Assembly: GCA_023807065.1 (NCBI GenBank) | Contig: JAJJLU010000935.1 | Coordinates: 1-13,817, forward strand | DNA length: 13,817 nt | Reading direction: 5' to 3' | Source: Isotricha intestinalis | Taxonomy: Eukaryota; Ciliophora; Litostomatea; Vestibuliferida; Isotrichidae | In this document: positions 1 through 8,012 of the stretch, in pieces | How positions within the stretch are numbered: the first letter of the stretch is position 1 | Layout of the letters: each line of letters opens with the position of its first letter | Position numbers and translations under genes: made by a program | Notes under the pieces: model-generated | Seen by the model: the letters and a program-made list of their open reading frames with translations, nothing else | The model's database searches: none | Told to the model about the DNA's origin: nothing

Positions 1-28
1 AATCCCCAATCCCCAATCCCCAATCCCC
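1..28. repeat. Telomere repeat tract, (AATCCCC)x4
   Basis: Four perfect tandem copies of the heptamer AATCCCC (CCCCAAT on the C-rich strand, ATTGGGG on the G-rich strand) begin at base 1 and stop abruptly at base 28. The C-rich strand reads 5' to 3' into the molecule, the polarity expected at a left chromosome end. The sequence then changes at once to AT-rich DNA. The unit resembles ciliate C4A2 and C4A4 telomeres but has an added T. The tract is probably truncated by assembly. The adjacent gene starts only 133 bp away, which fits a gene-sized or short macronuclear chromosome. Confidence 0.85.
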
Positions 29-161
29 AGATATTCCAAAATTTGTTCATTTTTTTGAGAATTTAATTATTTATTTTTTATTTTTTTATAAATAAAAGTT
101 ATATATTTGAAAAGATAATTATTTTTTCAAAAATAATTATTTGAATTTTGAAAAAAAAATA
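29..161. promoter_or_regulatory. Subtelomeric spacer and probable promoter/5' UTR of the first gene
   Basis: This is all the DNA between the telomere and the first ATG, so it must contain the promoter and 5' leader of the downstream gene. It is AT-rich with T- and A-runs. It contains a perfect 12-bp inverted repeat (115-126 ATAATTATTTTT, 129-140 its complement) with a 2-nt loop, ending 22 bases before the ATG. No specific promoter element can be assigned in such AT-rich DNA. Confidence 0.4.
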
Positions 162-3038
162 ATGGGAAATACTATTTATGAAGAACAAACATTTAAATAT
201 ATTTACAATAATAAATTATCTAATTTAAGAAGATGTTTTGAGAATAATTATATTTTAGTAAAATTTTTTTCAAATATTTCAAATAATATCCTCACACCAA
301 AATATAATTTAGAAAATAATATAGATATGAATTATTTATTAAATTTAACAAATGCAGAAAATGAAAAATCTATTGATGAAGGATTATTAGATTATACTCA
401 AAAATATACTATTTTAACAAATAAAAATATTAGTTTTCAAATAGAAGAAAATAACTCTAAAAAATATGAAGATATATATAATAGTTTTTTATTTAATGAA
501 AATTCAAAAAGTCAAATTTATACAAAAAAAAGAAGAAGTGCTTCAAATTTATTAAGTGAAACATCATTTTCGAATAATGGATTTACAATGAATTTAGATA
601 ATATTTCCACAATTCACCCTACTAGTAAAAATTCAAGAAACCAAAGTTCAAATGATCTAAATATTTATTCAATATCCACTACTATTAATGGGAAAAATAT
701 AAATCACCCTTTAAATTCTAACATTAGAAAAATTAAAATATTACAAATTGGGAAAAACGATCAATTCACTCTTTCTTCTTCTAAAAGCAATTCACCTAAT
801 AAAATTAAATCTGAAAGAAAAGGTAAAATGAATATACCAAAACAATATAGAAAAAAATCTATTTCTCCTAAAAATAATTTTTCCAAAAAAAAGACTATAA
901 ATGAGGATAAACAACCAAAAAATAGAAATATAAATGTCAATTATTCTAAAGTAAATAATAATAAAATAAATCATAATCAAAAAACAAATAAAATATTTCA
1001 AATAAATGATATTAAAAAAAAAGAATTTAAAAATAAAAATCAATATAAAAATAAATCATTAGATAGATTTCAAACAATATTAAGTAAAGATTATTCAAAT
1101 ATTCCTTCAATAGAACCTACAATTACTAATAAATCAATATCTCATCCAAAATATAATATGAATAATAAAGGAAATAATCAAGATTTAATTAATTATTTTG
1201 GAATGCCTCATAGTTTTAATACTGAATTTTTAACAAAACCAGATAAAAAAAAACGAAATAAGAAAGAAGAAGGTTCATATGTTAAAGCATTTATGAAATT
1301 AAGAGGTTTAGATGTTAATAACTGTAATAATGAAGTAAATTTAACAACAATTCAATTTGATAATACAAAGAAAAAAAATAAAAAAATGCAATTATCATTC
1401 AATAATTCTTTAAATTCTGAAAATTCTTCTGAAATAAAAGATAATGGTGTAAATGTTTCAGTAGAAAAACATAATAATATTAAAAAAGAATATTGTGAAA
1501 AGGGAGTTCAATATGAAAATATTCTTTTTGAAAATAAGACATTAAAACCTTTTTATAATAATAATAAAACTATTATTGGAAATAAAAATAATTTACAATT
1601 TAATAATTTAAATAATGAGGGTAATGTGACTGATGATGATAATAATATAGATGATATTCAATTAAAACCTAAAATAATGGAAATTCCTAATGAATCAATG
1701 ATAAAAAAAAAAGATAAAAATTTTTTGAGTATCACTGTTCCGATAAAAAAGTTAGATATAGAAAATTCAATTGATAATAAAGATTTCAATAATAACACTT
1801 ATAAAGGAATTAACAATTTATACAATGGAAGTTTTCAAGAATTGTCAAAACGTGAAAATGATAATAAAATCAATAAAGAAAAAAAAAATAATGGAGAAGA
1901 AAAAGATAATTTTTCTAGTAAATTTAGTTTTAATATGTTTTCTTCTGATAATTCAAATTCCACTTCAAATTTTAATAATAAAATTGGAAATATGCAAATA
2001 ACAGATATTCCAAGTGAGAATTCACTTAAATTTGTTGACAATATTAATGATTATTTAAAAAATAAGAATAATTTTATTCAAAATAGAAGAAAATTATCGT
2101 CTATGAGTGATTTCAGTAAATTTTCTAATAATACTTATGGAAGCATGAGAAATATTATAAATTATTATAATAATAATGAAATTCAAGAAAGAAATAATAT
2201 AAATAAAATAAATGAAATAGTTCAGAATAATTTAAATTTTCAAAGAAAAAAAAATAATAATTCATTTGTAAATGATATCAATAACAATAATAATAATTTT
2301 CATAACCTTATGAATCAAAAAAAAGATGAAAATGAAATTGAACAAAAATTATCTGATAATATAAATAATAATATTTTAATTGAATCAAATAGTTTTCCAT
2401 TTAATAAAATAGAGTCAAATAACATCAATCAACCTAATAATAATATTATAGATTCAAAAGATAAAATTGAAATAGAAACCAAAAAAATAACCAATAATAA
2501 TTACCAAAATCGAAATTCAAACGAAAATAAAAATATATATTCCAATATACATAAATTAAAAAAATTAAAAGAAATCCAAATTATAACTTTATCAAGTCAT
2601 GAATCATCAAAGAAATCAAATTCTTTAAATTTAGTTCCAGAAAATTTATTAGATTTATCTAAAGGGCAAATGTTTATGAAAACAGGATTGGAAAATAACC
2701 TAACAAAAAATTCAAAAGATAATAATAATCAAATATTAAATTATAACAATAATAAATCTAAAAAACAATCTTCAAAATTATCAGATATAGTAAGCGATTA
2801 TTTTATAGAAATTGATCCATCAAATATAGAGAATATCAACAATAATTATAGAATAAAAATGTCTTCAACAGATTCTATTTCAAATATTTCTCTAAATAAA
2901 AAAAATACATCATCATTTAATCATAATCAAAGATTTAGTAGTAATATACCTTTTAAAGATTCGTATAATTGTGATAATGACAATAATAATAAATTAGATT
3001 TTTTATATATTAAAAATCGTTCTTCACAAATAAATTAA
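162..3038 (+). CDS. Large Asn-rich protein of unknown function, telomere-adjacent
   Basis: The protein is 958 aa. The start is the ATG at 162, the first after an in-frame TGA at 108-110; an upstream TTG in frame is not a credible eukaryotic start. I recognise no catalytic domain, transmembrane segment or signal peptide. Asparagine is the commonest residue, with many short poly-Asn runs, plus Lys and Ser, so most of the chain is probably disordered. Two stretches are less repetitive: about 1-95, and about 338-387, which contains LINYFGMPHSF and SYVKAFMKLRGLDVNN. Basophilic-kinase-like sites are visible, for example RRSAS at about 124-128 and a later RRKLSS. The N-terminus begins MGN, so myristoylation is conceivable, but Tyr at position 6 makes a poor match. 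The gene converges with the AMPK-gamma-like gene, with 115 bp between their stops. The uninterrupted 959-codon frame supports a real gene; the function is unknown. Confidence 0.8.
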   Translation: MGNTIYEEQTFKYIYNNKLSNLRRCFENNYILVKFFSNISNNILTPKYNLENNIDMNYLLNLTNAENEKSIDEGLLDYTQKYTILTNKNISFQIEENNSKKYEDIYNSFLFNENSKSQIYTKKRRSASNLLSETSFSNNGFTMNLDNISTIHPTSKNSRNQSSNDLNIYSISTTINGKNINHPLNSNIRKIKILQIGKNDQFTLSSSKSNSPNKIKSERKGKMNIPKQYRKKSISPKNNFSKKKTINEDKQPKNRNINVNYSKVNNNKINHNQKTNKIFQINDIKKKEFKNKNQYKNKSLDRFQTILSKDYSNIPSIEPTITNKSISHPKYNMNNKGNNQDLINYFGMPHSFNTEFLTKPDKKKRNKKEEGSYVKAFMKLRGLDVNNCNNEVNLTTIQFDNTKKKNKKMQLSFNNSLNSENSSEIKDNGVNVSVEKHNNIKKEYCEKGVQYENILFENKTLKPFYNNNKTIIGNKNNLQFNNLNNEGNVTDDDNNIDDIQLKPKIMEIPNESMIKKKDKNFLSITVPIKKLDIENSIDNKDFNNNTYKGINNLYNGSFQELSKRENDNKINKEKKNNGEEKDNFSSKFSFNMFSSDNSNSTSNFNNKIGNMQITDIPSENSLKFVDNINDYLKNKNNFIQNRRKLSSMSDFSKFSNNTYGSMRNIINYYNNNEIQERNNINKINEIVQNNLNFQRKKNNNSFVNDINNNNNNFHNLMNQKKDENEIEQKLSDNINNNILIESNSFPFNKIESNNINQPNNNIIDSKDKIEIETKKITNNNYQNRNSNENKNIYSNIHKLKKLKEIQIITLSSHESSKKSNSLNLVPENLLDLSKGQMFMKTGLENNLTKNSKDNNNQILNYNNNKSKKQSSKLSDIVSDYFIEIDPSNIENINNNYRIKMSSTDSISNISLNKKNTSSFNHNQRFSSNIPFKDSYNCDNDNNNKLDFLYIKNRSSQIN

Positions 3039-3153
3039 AAATAATTCTTCAAATAAAATTATTTATTGTAAATAAAAAATTTATTTTTATTTAAATAAGA
3101 ATTTATTTTTTATATTTTTTTATATTTATTATATTTAAAAACTAAACCCAATT

Positions 3154-4287
3154 TTATTCAACTAACTCAATAAATATATTTGATAAAGTAATAATTCCAA
3201 TATGATCATCATATTTAACAATTAATTTTCTTTCAGGGCAAATTGACATTTCTTCAAAAACTTTTTTTAAATTAGTACTTTCTTCAAGTTCAGTAATTCT
3301 TTTTTTTCCATATGGTTTTTCATTATCAACTCCTTCATATAAATCTTCTAAAAATGAACCTAAATTAGTACTAAAATTTAAATTATTGCCATTACTAAAA
3401 CAATATATAATATCTTTTAAATAAATGTATCCAAAAATTTCTTTATTATCCATAATTGGTATTAAAGATATTTTTTTTGTACAAAAAAGTTCCATTGCTT
3501 TATATAAAGTATCTTCTTTATTTAAAGAAAAAACATTTTTTGATATTATATTAACATCTTTTAATTGAATTTCAAATTCTTTCATTGAACTATAATAGTT
3601 TTCAATGAAAAACTCAAATATTGCTTCATAAGTTATAAATCCTGTTATTGTGGAACTTTTTTGATCTTCAACAACAATTCTATGAATATGATTATCTCTT
3701 ATTAATTGAATACAATCTTTTAAATTACCATCTAAAAATATTGAAATCATATTTGCATTTTTATCTTTAAATTTATTTACATAATTATTAATTGTAAAGT
3801 TGTCAAACAATTTAAAAAAATCTGAAAAATTCTTTATAATTTTATCAGTGTTTGATGTATCAATTCTTTCCTCTTCTTCTAATTCCATTTTATTTTTATC
3901 AACAGTGATTTTTGAAAAAATTTCAACAATTGATTTTACCAAAGTGTCCAAATCATTAATATTAGTATTATTATTTAAATATTGATTTAATTGTTGATAA
4001 GAAATCATAATTAAACTTAAAACATCTCTTATGGTGAAAATACCTATATATTTATTTGCTGTAGTATCCCAAAGAAGACCACAATATATATCTTCTTTTA
4101 TCATTGCTTCAATTGAATCTTTTATCATTAATTCACTATTAAAAACTAAAATTTTCATATTTTCTGGTATTGTTTCATATACAGTATGATCTTTTAAATA
4201 TTTTGTAAAAATTGCTTTCAATTTACTTATTGAGGTTTCGTCTTCTTCATGTTTCATTTCAATATCATTGTTTTTTTCATCTAACAT
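3154..4287 (-). CDS. AMPK gamma / SNF4-like subunit with four CBS motifs
   Basis: This 377-aa protein matches the gamma subunit of AMP-activated/SNF1 kinase, the adenine-nucleotide sensor of that heterotrimer. The N-terminal part resembles family members closely: YETIPENMKILVF, then GLLWDTTANKYIGIFTIRD. The CBS repeats lie at about 35-95, 168-230, 248-298 and 332-376. At the position of the nucleotide-ribose-binding Asp, I read D88, A222, D292 and N370 in repeats 1 to 4. Animal gamma1 has Asp, Arg, Asp, Asp, so repeat 4 has lost its acid here. Repeat 2 keeps an HR pair (H202, R203); repeat 4 has RK (353-354) instead of HR. An acidic linker of about 70 residues between repeats 1 and 2 is much longer than in animals. 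The start follows an in-frame stop (TAA on the minus strand, 4294-4296). The family call is firm; whether it binds AMP/ATP as in animals is not. Confidence 0.9.
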   Translation of the reverse strand: MLDEKNNDIEMKHEEDETSISKLKAIFTKYLKDHTVYETIPENMKILVFNSELMIKDSIEAMIKEDIYCGLLWDTTANKYIGIFTIRDVLSLIMISYQQLNQYLNNNTNINDLDTLVKSIVEIFSKITVDKNKMELEEEERIDTSNTDKIIKNFSDFFKLFDNFTINNYVNKFKDKNANMISIFLDGNLKDCIQLIRDNHIHRIVVEDQKSSTITGFITYEAIFEFFIENYYSSMKEFEIQLKDVNIISKNVFSLNKEDTLYKAMELFCTKKISLIPIMDNKEIFGYIYLKDIIYCFSNGNNLNFSTNLGSFLEDLYEGVDNEKPYGKKRITELEESTNLKKVFEEMSICPERKLIVKYDDHIGIITLSNIFIELVE

Positions 4288-4382
4288 TTTATCTTAAAAA
4301 ATAATAATATTAGAAATTAAAAATAAAAAATGAAAATAAAATACAATAAAATTTTAAGAAAATAAATTAAATATAATAACAT
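4288..4382 (-). promoter_or_regulatory. Upstream region of the AMPK-gamma-like gene
   Basis: These roughly 95 bp of nearly pure A/T precede the minus-strand ATG and contain the in-frame TAA that fixes its start. The promoter and 5' leader of the AMPK-gamma-like gene should lie here or slightly further upstream. No individual element is distinguishable. Confidence 0.3.
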
Positions 4383-4914
4383 CTAACAAATAATATTGAA
4401 ATTGAAATCAATTATTGTCAACATGAATTTAATGAATTTTTTAAGGTAAATAATGATATAACATTAATCATAATATTATAAAAAAATATTAAATCTAATT
4501 CTTATATTATTGAAGAAGTGAAGAATAATAAAAAATATAAGGAAATAATTCAAATCTAAAGAACGTTGAGCAAATTATTTATTATTTCTAAGAATTTATA
4601 TTTTATTGGTATATTTTATATAATATTAAAACACAATATTTAAGTAATTATTCATATTTATGAAAAATTTATTTTTTAATGATTTAATTAATAAAAATGA
4701 AAATATATTCCAAAAACTATTGATTACTCAGTGAGAGAACACAAATAAACTTGTTGATCAAATAAAATGTTGATGAAATAAAAAGGAATAAGCTTTTAAG
4801 AATTTTGGAGACCTACTTTAAAAATATTTTTATAAAAATTAGGAATGGACAAAACCAAAAAAGAAGAAGAAAAGAAATAATCCTTATAGATTTTTAATCC
4901 TTTTGATTTTTATA
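4383..4914 (+). pseudogene. Decayed coding-like sequence, unidentified
   Basis: Two plus-strand stretches read like protein with scattered stops. From 4383 (frame LTNNIEIEINYCQHEFNEFF) the frame is interrupted by TAA at intervals until about 4670. From 4678, one frame to the side, the reading begins NDLINKNENIFQKLLITQ. It continues to 4914 through TGA at 4732, 4771 and 4774, TAA at 4789 and 4819, and TAG at 4840. G is enriched at first codon positions in the second stretch (GAT, GAA, GAG, GTT, GCT, GGA), as in genes. Its stops can all be reached from TGG, CAA or CAG by one GC-to-AT change. I infer an old gene relic with a frameshift. No family is recognisable, and chance coding-likeness in AT-rich DNA cannot be excluded. 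Confidence 0.35.
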
Positions 4915-5626
4915 TAAATTATTGGTTTTTAACATTTTTCTCTTTTTTATAAATTTCTTTCATTTCTTTTTGCATTTTATATTTTCGTATTTTCATTCAT
5001 AAGATTTTAAGAATATCTTAAATTTTTTAATCTTCCCTTTCAAAAATTTTTATTATTTTAGGTGGGTAAAGAAGAAACTTAAGTATTTAAATAGATATTT
5101 AAATATAAACTAAATATTTTAGTTACAATATTTTTGTATTTTCTCAAAAATTTTCTATATTTAATTAAAATAAACTAATCATTTTTTAATTTATTATTTA
5201 AAATTTCTTAGATTTAAAGGAAAATTTTGGGATATTTTCTTCAATTATTTTTGACCCTTTAAAAAAAAGAATAATAAAAGAAAAAATAAGAATAATAACA
5301 AAAATAAATCCTATAAACAACATTAGAATTTTATAACAGCAATTAATTTATCATCTTTTTTCTTATTATGAAATATATTTCTTTTAACATATTTATTTAG
5401 GGATAAGTTCATTTTTTTCTAGTTTCTTTTATCTTTTATTCATTAATTTTTGAAAATATAAAGAAGAAAAACATAATTATTAAAAAATTAAATAAATTAG
5501 TTAAACTTAAATATAATAAAGTAATTTATGAAGAAATTAGTATGAAATAAATAAATAAACTATTTTATGTAAAAATATTAGGAAGAAATATAGAATATAT
5601 TTCTGAAAATTAAAGTGAATATTTAG
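4915..5626. other. AT-rich spacer without a supported gene
   Basis: This 0.7-kb stretch lies between the relic at 4383-4914 and the 3' end of the exporter gene. I see no intact reading frame of useful length, no tRNA-like structure and no tandem repeat. A minus-strand stretch at about 5200-5260 is open for about 20 codons (including IIEENIPKFSF) and could be another decayed fragment, but it is too short to call. Confidence 0.4.
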
Positions 5627-5663
5627 TGAATAAAAAATAATTTAATTGATTAATTTTTATTCA
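5627..5663 (-). other. Inverted repeat spanning the exporter stop codon
   Basis: TGAATAAAAAATAA at 5627-5640 pairs with TTAATTTTTATTCA at 5650-5663, with 13 of 14 positions complementary and a 9-nt loop. The right arm covers the minus-strand stop codon of the SPX-EXS gene (5657-5659), so the hairpin would sit at the very end of that mRNA's coding part. It might influence 3' processing, but AT-rich DNA yields such pairs by chance. Confidence 0.25.
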
Positions 5664-7804
5664 TTATTTTTTAAAGTTTTTTTATTATATTCTTTTAAAT
5701 ATTTTTCTAATCTCTGAGCAATTTCTTCATCGATTCTTTTATCTTTATTAAAATAATAACTATTATTTTCATAACTACAGATCTCTTGGCTTTGAAAGAT
5801 TTCTCTTAATTGCATCTTTATTTTATCTTGTTTTTCAAAATTTAAAATATTTAACAATTTATGTTCATTAATTGTAAACATTCCATTTAATTCTTTTATG
5901 AAGGGCAATTCTTCAAAAAATGAAATTTGATATTGATTAATTAAATTTAAATTTTCATATTCAACTCTAATAAAATTCCATAAACCTCTTCTAAACATTT
6001 CTAATGTGAAAATAATTAAAGCAAAGAATTCAGGTCTAATCATATTATACATAATTTCCGGAGAAACAGAAAGAACCCATAAAAATCTTAAAATTATATC
6101 AAGAACAATAGTTGCATGATAAAAAAGTTTAGTTTTATAAGCTAATTGTTCCCTTAAAGGGAAATTAGGATTATTCCAATGATAAAATCCCCAATCCATG
6201 ACAATATCCCAGAAACTAGAATAACAACCAGAAATAAAAGCTGATATACACCAAGGAATAAACCAATTCTGACTAAAATTTGTTAAGAAAGAAAATGTAG
6301 CAACAATAATATTAAATGTATATTTTCCAATATTATAAATATATGGAGATACCTTACCATTATCTATTATTTGTCTTCCTACTTGTAAACAACGAATAAA
6401 ATTTGGAAATATACCAATAATTAAATATATTGTTCTTGTATTGTTACAAAATGATTCTCTTATAGGTGTTGGACTATTATAATAAGAATAATAACAAAGT
6501 GTATATTCCATATCTCTCATTGGACCTATTAATGATGTTAATTGATCCATAAACCATATATGTCTAAACTCTATTGGGATAAAAATAGAAGCAATACATT
6601 CCACAAATAATTTCATTGTGTATATTCTACCTTGATAATTAAAAATTTTAAACGGACAAAAGAAATATACTAACATTGTAGACCAACATAATAAAGGAAT
6701 CATTGTAACTGAAATGTATTTATTAATAAACATAAACATTGGAATTTGTGTTCTTATCAAAATATATAATAAAATACCTAAGAATAAAACCATACTAAAC
6801 AAAGTACTTCTAGCACAAATTTCAATAACAGTTGAATAATGATTATCAAAATTAAATAATGCTCTATAATTTATATTTGCATAATTCCAAGCCCAGACAT
6901 TTAAACCTAAAGTCCATAAATATAAACATAAAATTCCAAAAGTCCTAAACATTGGAAATAAAGATTTAAATTCAGGATCTTCATCAATATCTAAATTTGC
7001 ATTGTGTCCTAATACAAGACATGTTAAAAATAATAAAATCATAAATCCAATACTAATCCCTAATAAAAAAGATTCTTTTTGAGTAAAAATTTGATTTTGT
7101 AAAAAGGTTTTTAAAATTTTAATAGGATGCATATTGTATTTTCCATGGAAATAATATGAAAATTTGGACTCAGCATCATTTCTTAATTTCAAATTTTGAG
7201 CTTCAATTTTTGCTAATGTTTCATTTGTAAATTTAAGAATATATTTATAATCACTTAAAGTTTCAAATGATGAAGTATATTTTATATATTTTGATAAAAT
7301 TTTTTGTTTTATTTTTATATTCAAATCAATAAATTTAATAAAAGTTGAAATATCCCTATAAAAACATTTAAAACATGTTTCTAAGTTATCATTAAATATT
7401 ATAAATTCTTCATTTTTTTTAATATAATCTAATTGCTCAATTATTTGATTAAATCTTCTTTCATGCCTATTAGAATAAATTTCATTTGCAAAATAATCTA
7501 ATTTTTCTATTTCTATTTTCAATTGTGTAAAAAATTTTTTTTTAATACTTAAAAATAAATTAAAATTTGCAGATTTATTTTTATTACTAATATCTTCTTC
7601 TTTTATTGATAATAATTGTTCAGTAACATCAGATTTTTCTTGATATTTGTATTTTATATTATCACCTGAGGCATTCTCTGAATGAATTTCACTTTTATAA
7701 ATTTGATGCAAAGGATTAATTATTTGTGATAATAATTTATAATTTATATAAAATTCTTTCCATTCTGTGATTATTTGTTCTTCTAATTCTTCTTCAAATT
7801 TCAT
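5657..7804 (-). CDS. SPX-EXS phosphate exporter, XPR1/SYG1/PHO1 family
   Basis: The 715-aa product has the full architecture of XPR1/SYG1/PHO1 proteins, which export inorganic phosphate across a membrane under control of inositol pyrophosphates bound by the SPX domain. SPX covers about 1-205. It starts with the typical MKFEEELEEQIITEWKEFY; the Lys-rich helix QKILSKYIK (167-175) matches the ligand-binding helix of the family. Hydrophobic membrane segments follow from about 244 (244-266, 285-306, 330-352, 363-384 and others up to about 602). The EXS domain, about 415-630, shows DQLTSLIGPMRDMEY (420-434), the WDIVMDWGF motif (532-540), ILRFLW (571-576) and EMFRRGLWNFIRVE (602-615). R573, R605 and R606 correspond to arginines conserved in XPR1. 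The length is close to human XPR1. The start is the canonical SPX N-terminus. It is transcribed divergently from the kinase gene. Confidence 0.94.
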   Translation of the reverse strand: MKFEEELEEQIITEWKEFYINYKLLSQIINPLHQIYKSEIHSENASGDNIKYKYQEKSDVTEQLLSIKEEDISNKNKSANFNLFLSIKKKFFTQLKIEIEKLDYFANEIYSNRHERRFNQIIEQLDYIKKNEEFIIFNDNLETCFKCFYRDISTFIKFIDLNIKIKQKILSKYIKYTSSFETLSDYKYILKFTNETLAKIEAQNLKLRNDAESKFSYYFHGKYNMHPIKILKTFLQNQIFTQKESFLLGISIGFMILLFLTCLVLGHNANLDIDEDPEFKSLFPMFRTFGILCLYLWTLGLNVWAWNYANINYRALFNFDNHYSTVIEICARSTLFSMVLFLGILLYILIRTQIPMFMFINKYISVTMIPLLCWSTMLVYFFCPFKIFNYQGRIYTMKLFVECIASIFIPIEFRHIWFMDQLTSLIGPMRDMEYTLCYYSYYNSPTPIRESFCNNTRTIYLIIGIFPNFIRCLQVGRQIIDNGKVSPYIYNIGKYTFNIIVATFSFLTNFSQNWFIPWCISAFISGCYSSFWDIVMDWGFYHWNNPNFPLREQLAYKTKLFYHATIVLDIILRFLWVLSVSPEIMYNMIRPEFFALIIFTLEMFRRGLWNFIRVEYENLNLINQYQISFFEELPFIKELNGMFTINEHKLLNILNFEKQDKIKMQLREIFQSQEICSYENNSYYFNKDKRIDEEIAQRLEKYLKEYNKKTLKNNE

Positions 7805-8012
7805 TTTTATGTTTTATTTGAAATTTAATTATTTAATTTATAAAATTTTGAGATATTTTAAGAGGAATTAAAATTATATGAATATATTGAGAATAATTAT
7901 TAAAAAAATATAAAAAAATAAAAATAATAAAATAATCAGTTTTACCATTTTAATAAAATAATATATGAATAAAATACATATTGATAGTTAATCCAAAAAA
8001 TTATTATTTAAA
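7805..8012. promoter_or_regulatory. Shared divergent promoter region
   Basis: These 208 bp separate the start codons of the minus-strand SPX-EXS gene and the plus-strand EF-PH-kinase gene, so both promoters and 5' leaders must fit here or overlap. The DNA is almost entirely A/T, with poly-A runs on the plus strand near 7890-7930. An in-frame TAA at 7989-7991 blocks upstream extension of the kinase gene. The arrangement allows co-regulation but does not prove it. Confidence 0.5.

Noticed and set aside
141..161. Upstream TTG start adding seven residues to the first gene
   Set aside because: Nuclear eukaryotic genes rarely start at TTG, and an ATG follows immediately; the ATG at 162 is the better start.
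3039..3153. AATAAA hexamers after the first gene as polyadenylation signals
   Set aside because: They are present, but A/T hexamers are so frequent here that they carry no information.
6184..6197. Interstitial telomere-like sequence AATCCCCAATCC inside the exporter gene
   Set aside because: It is the antisense of codons for the conserved MDWGF motif of the EXS domain, so protein conservation explains it.
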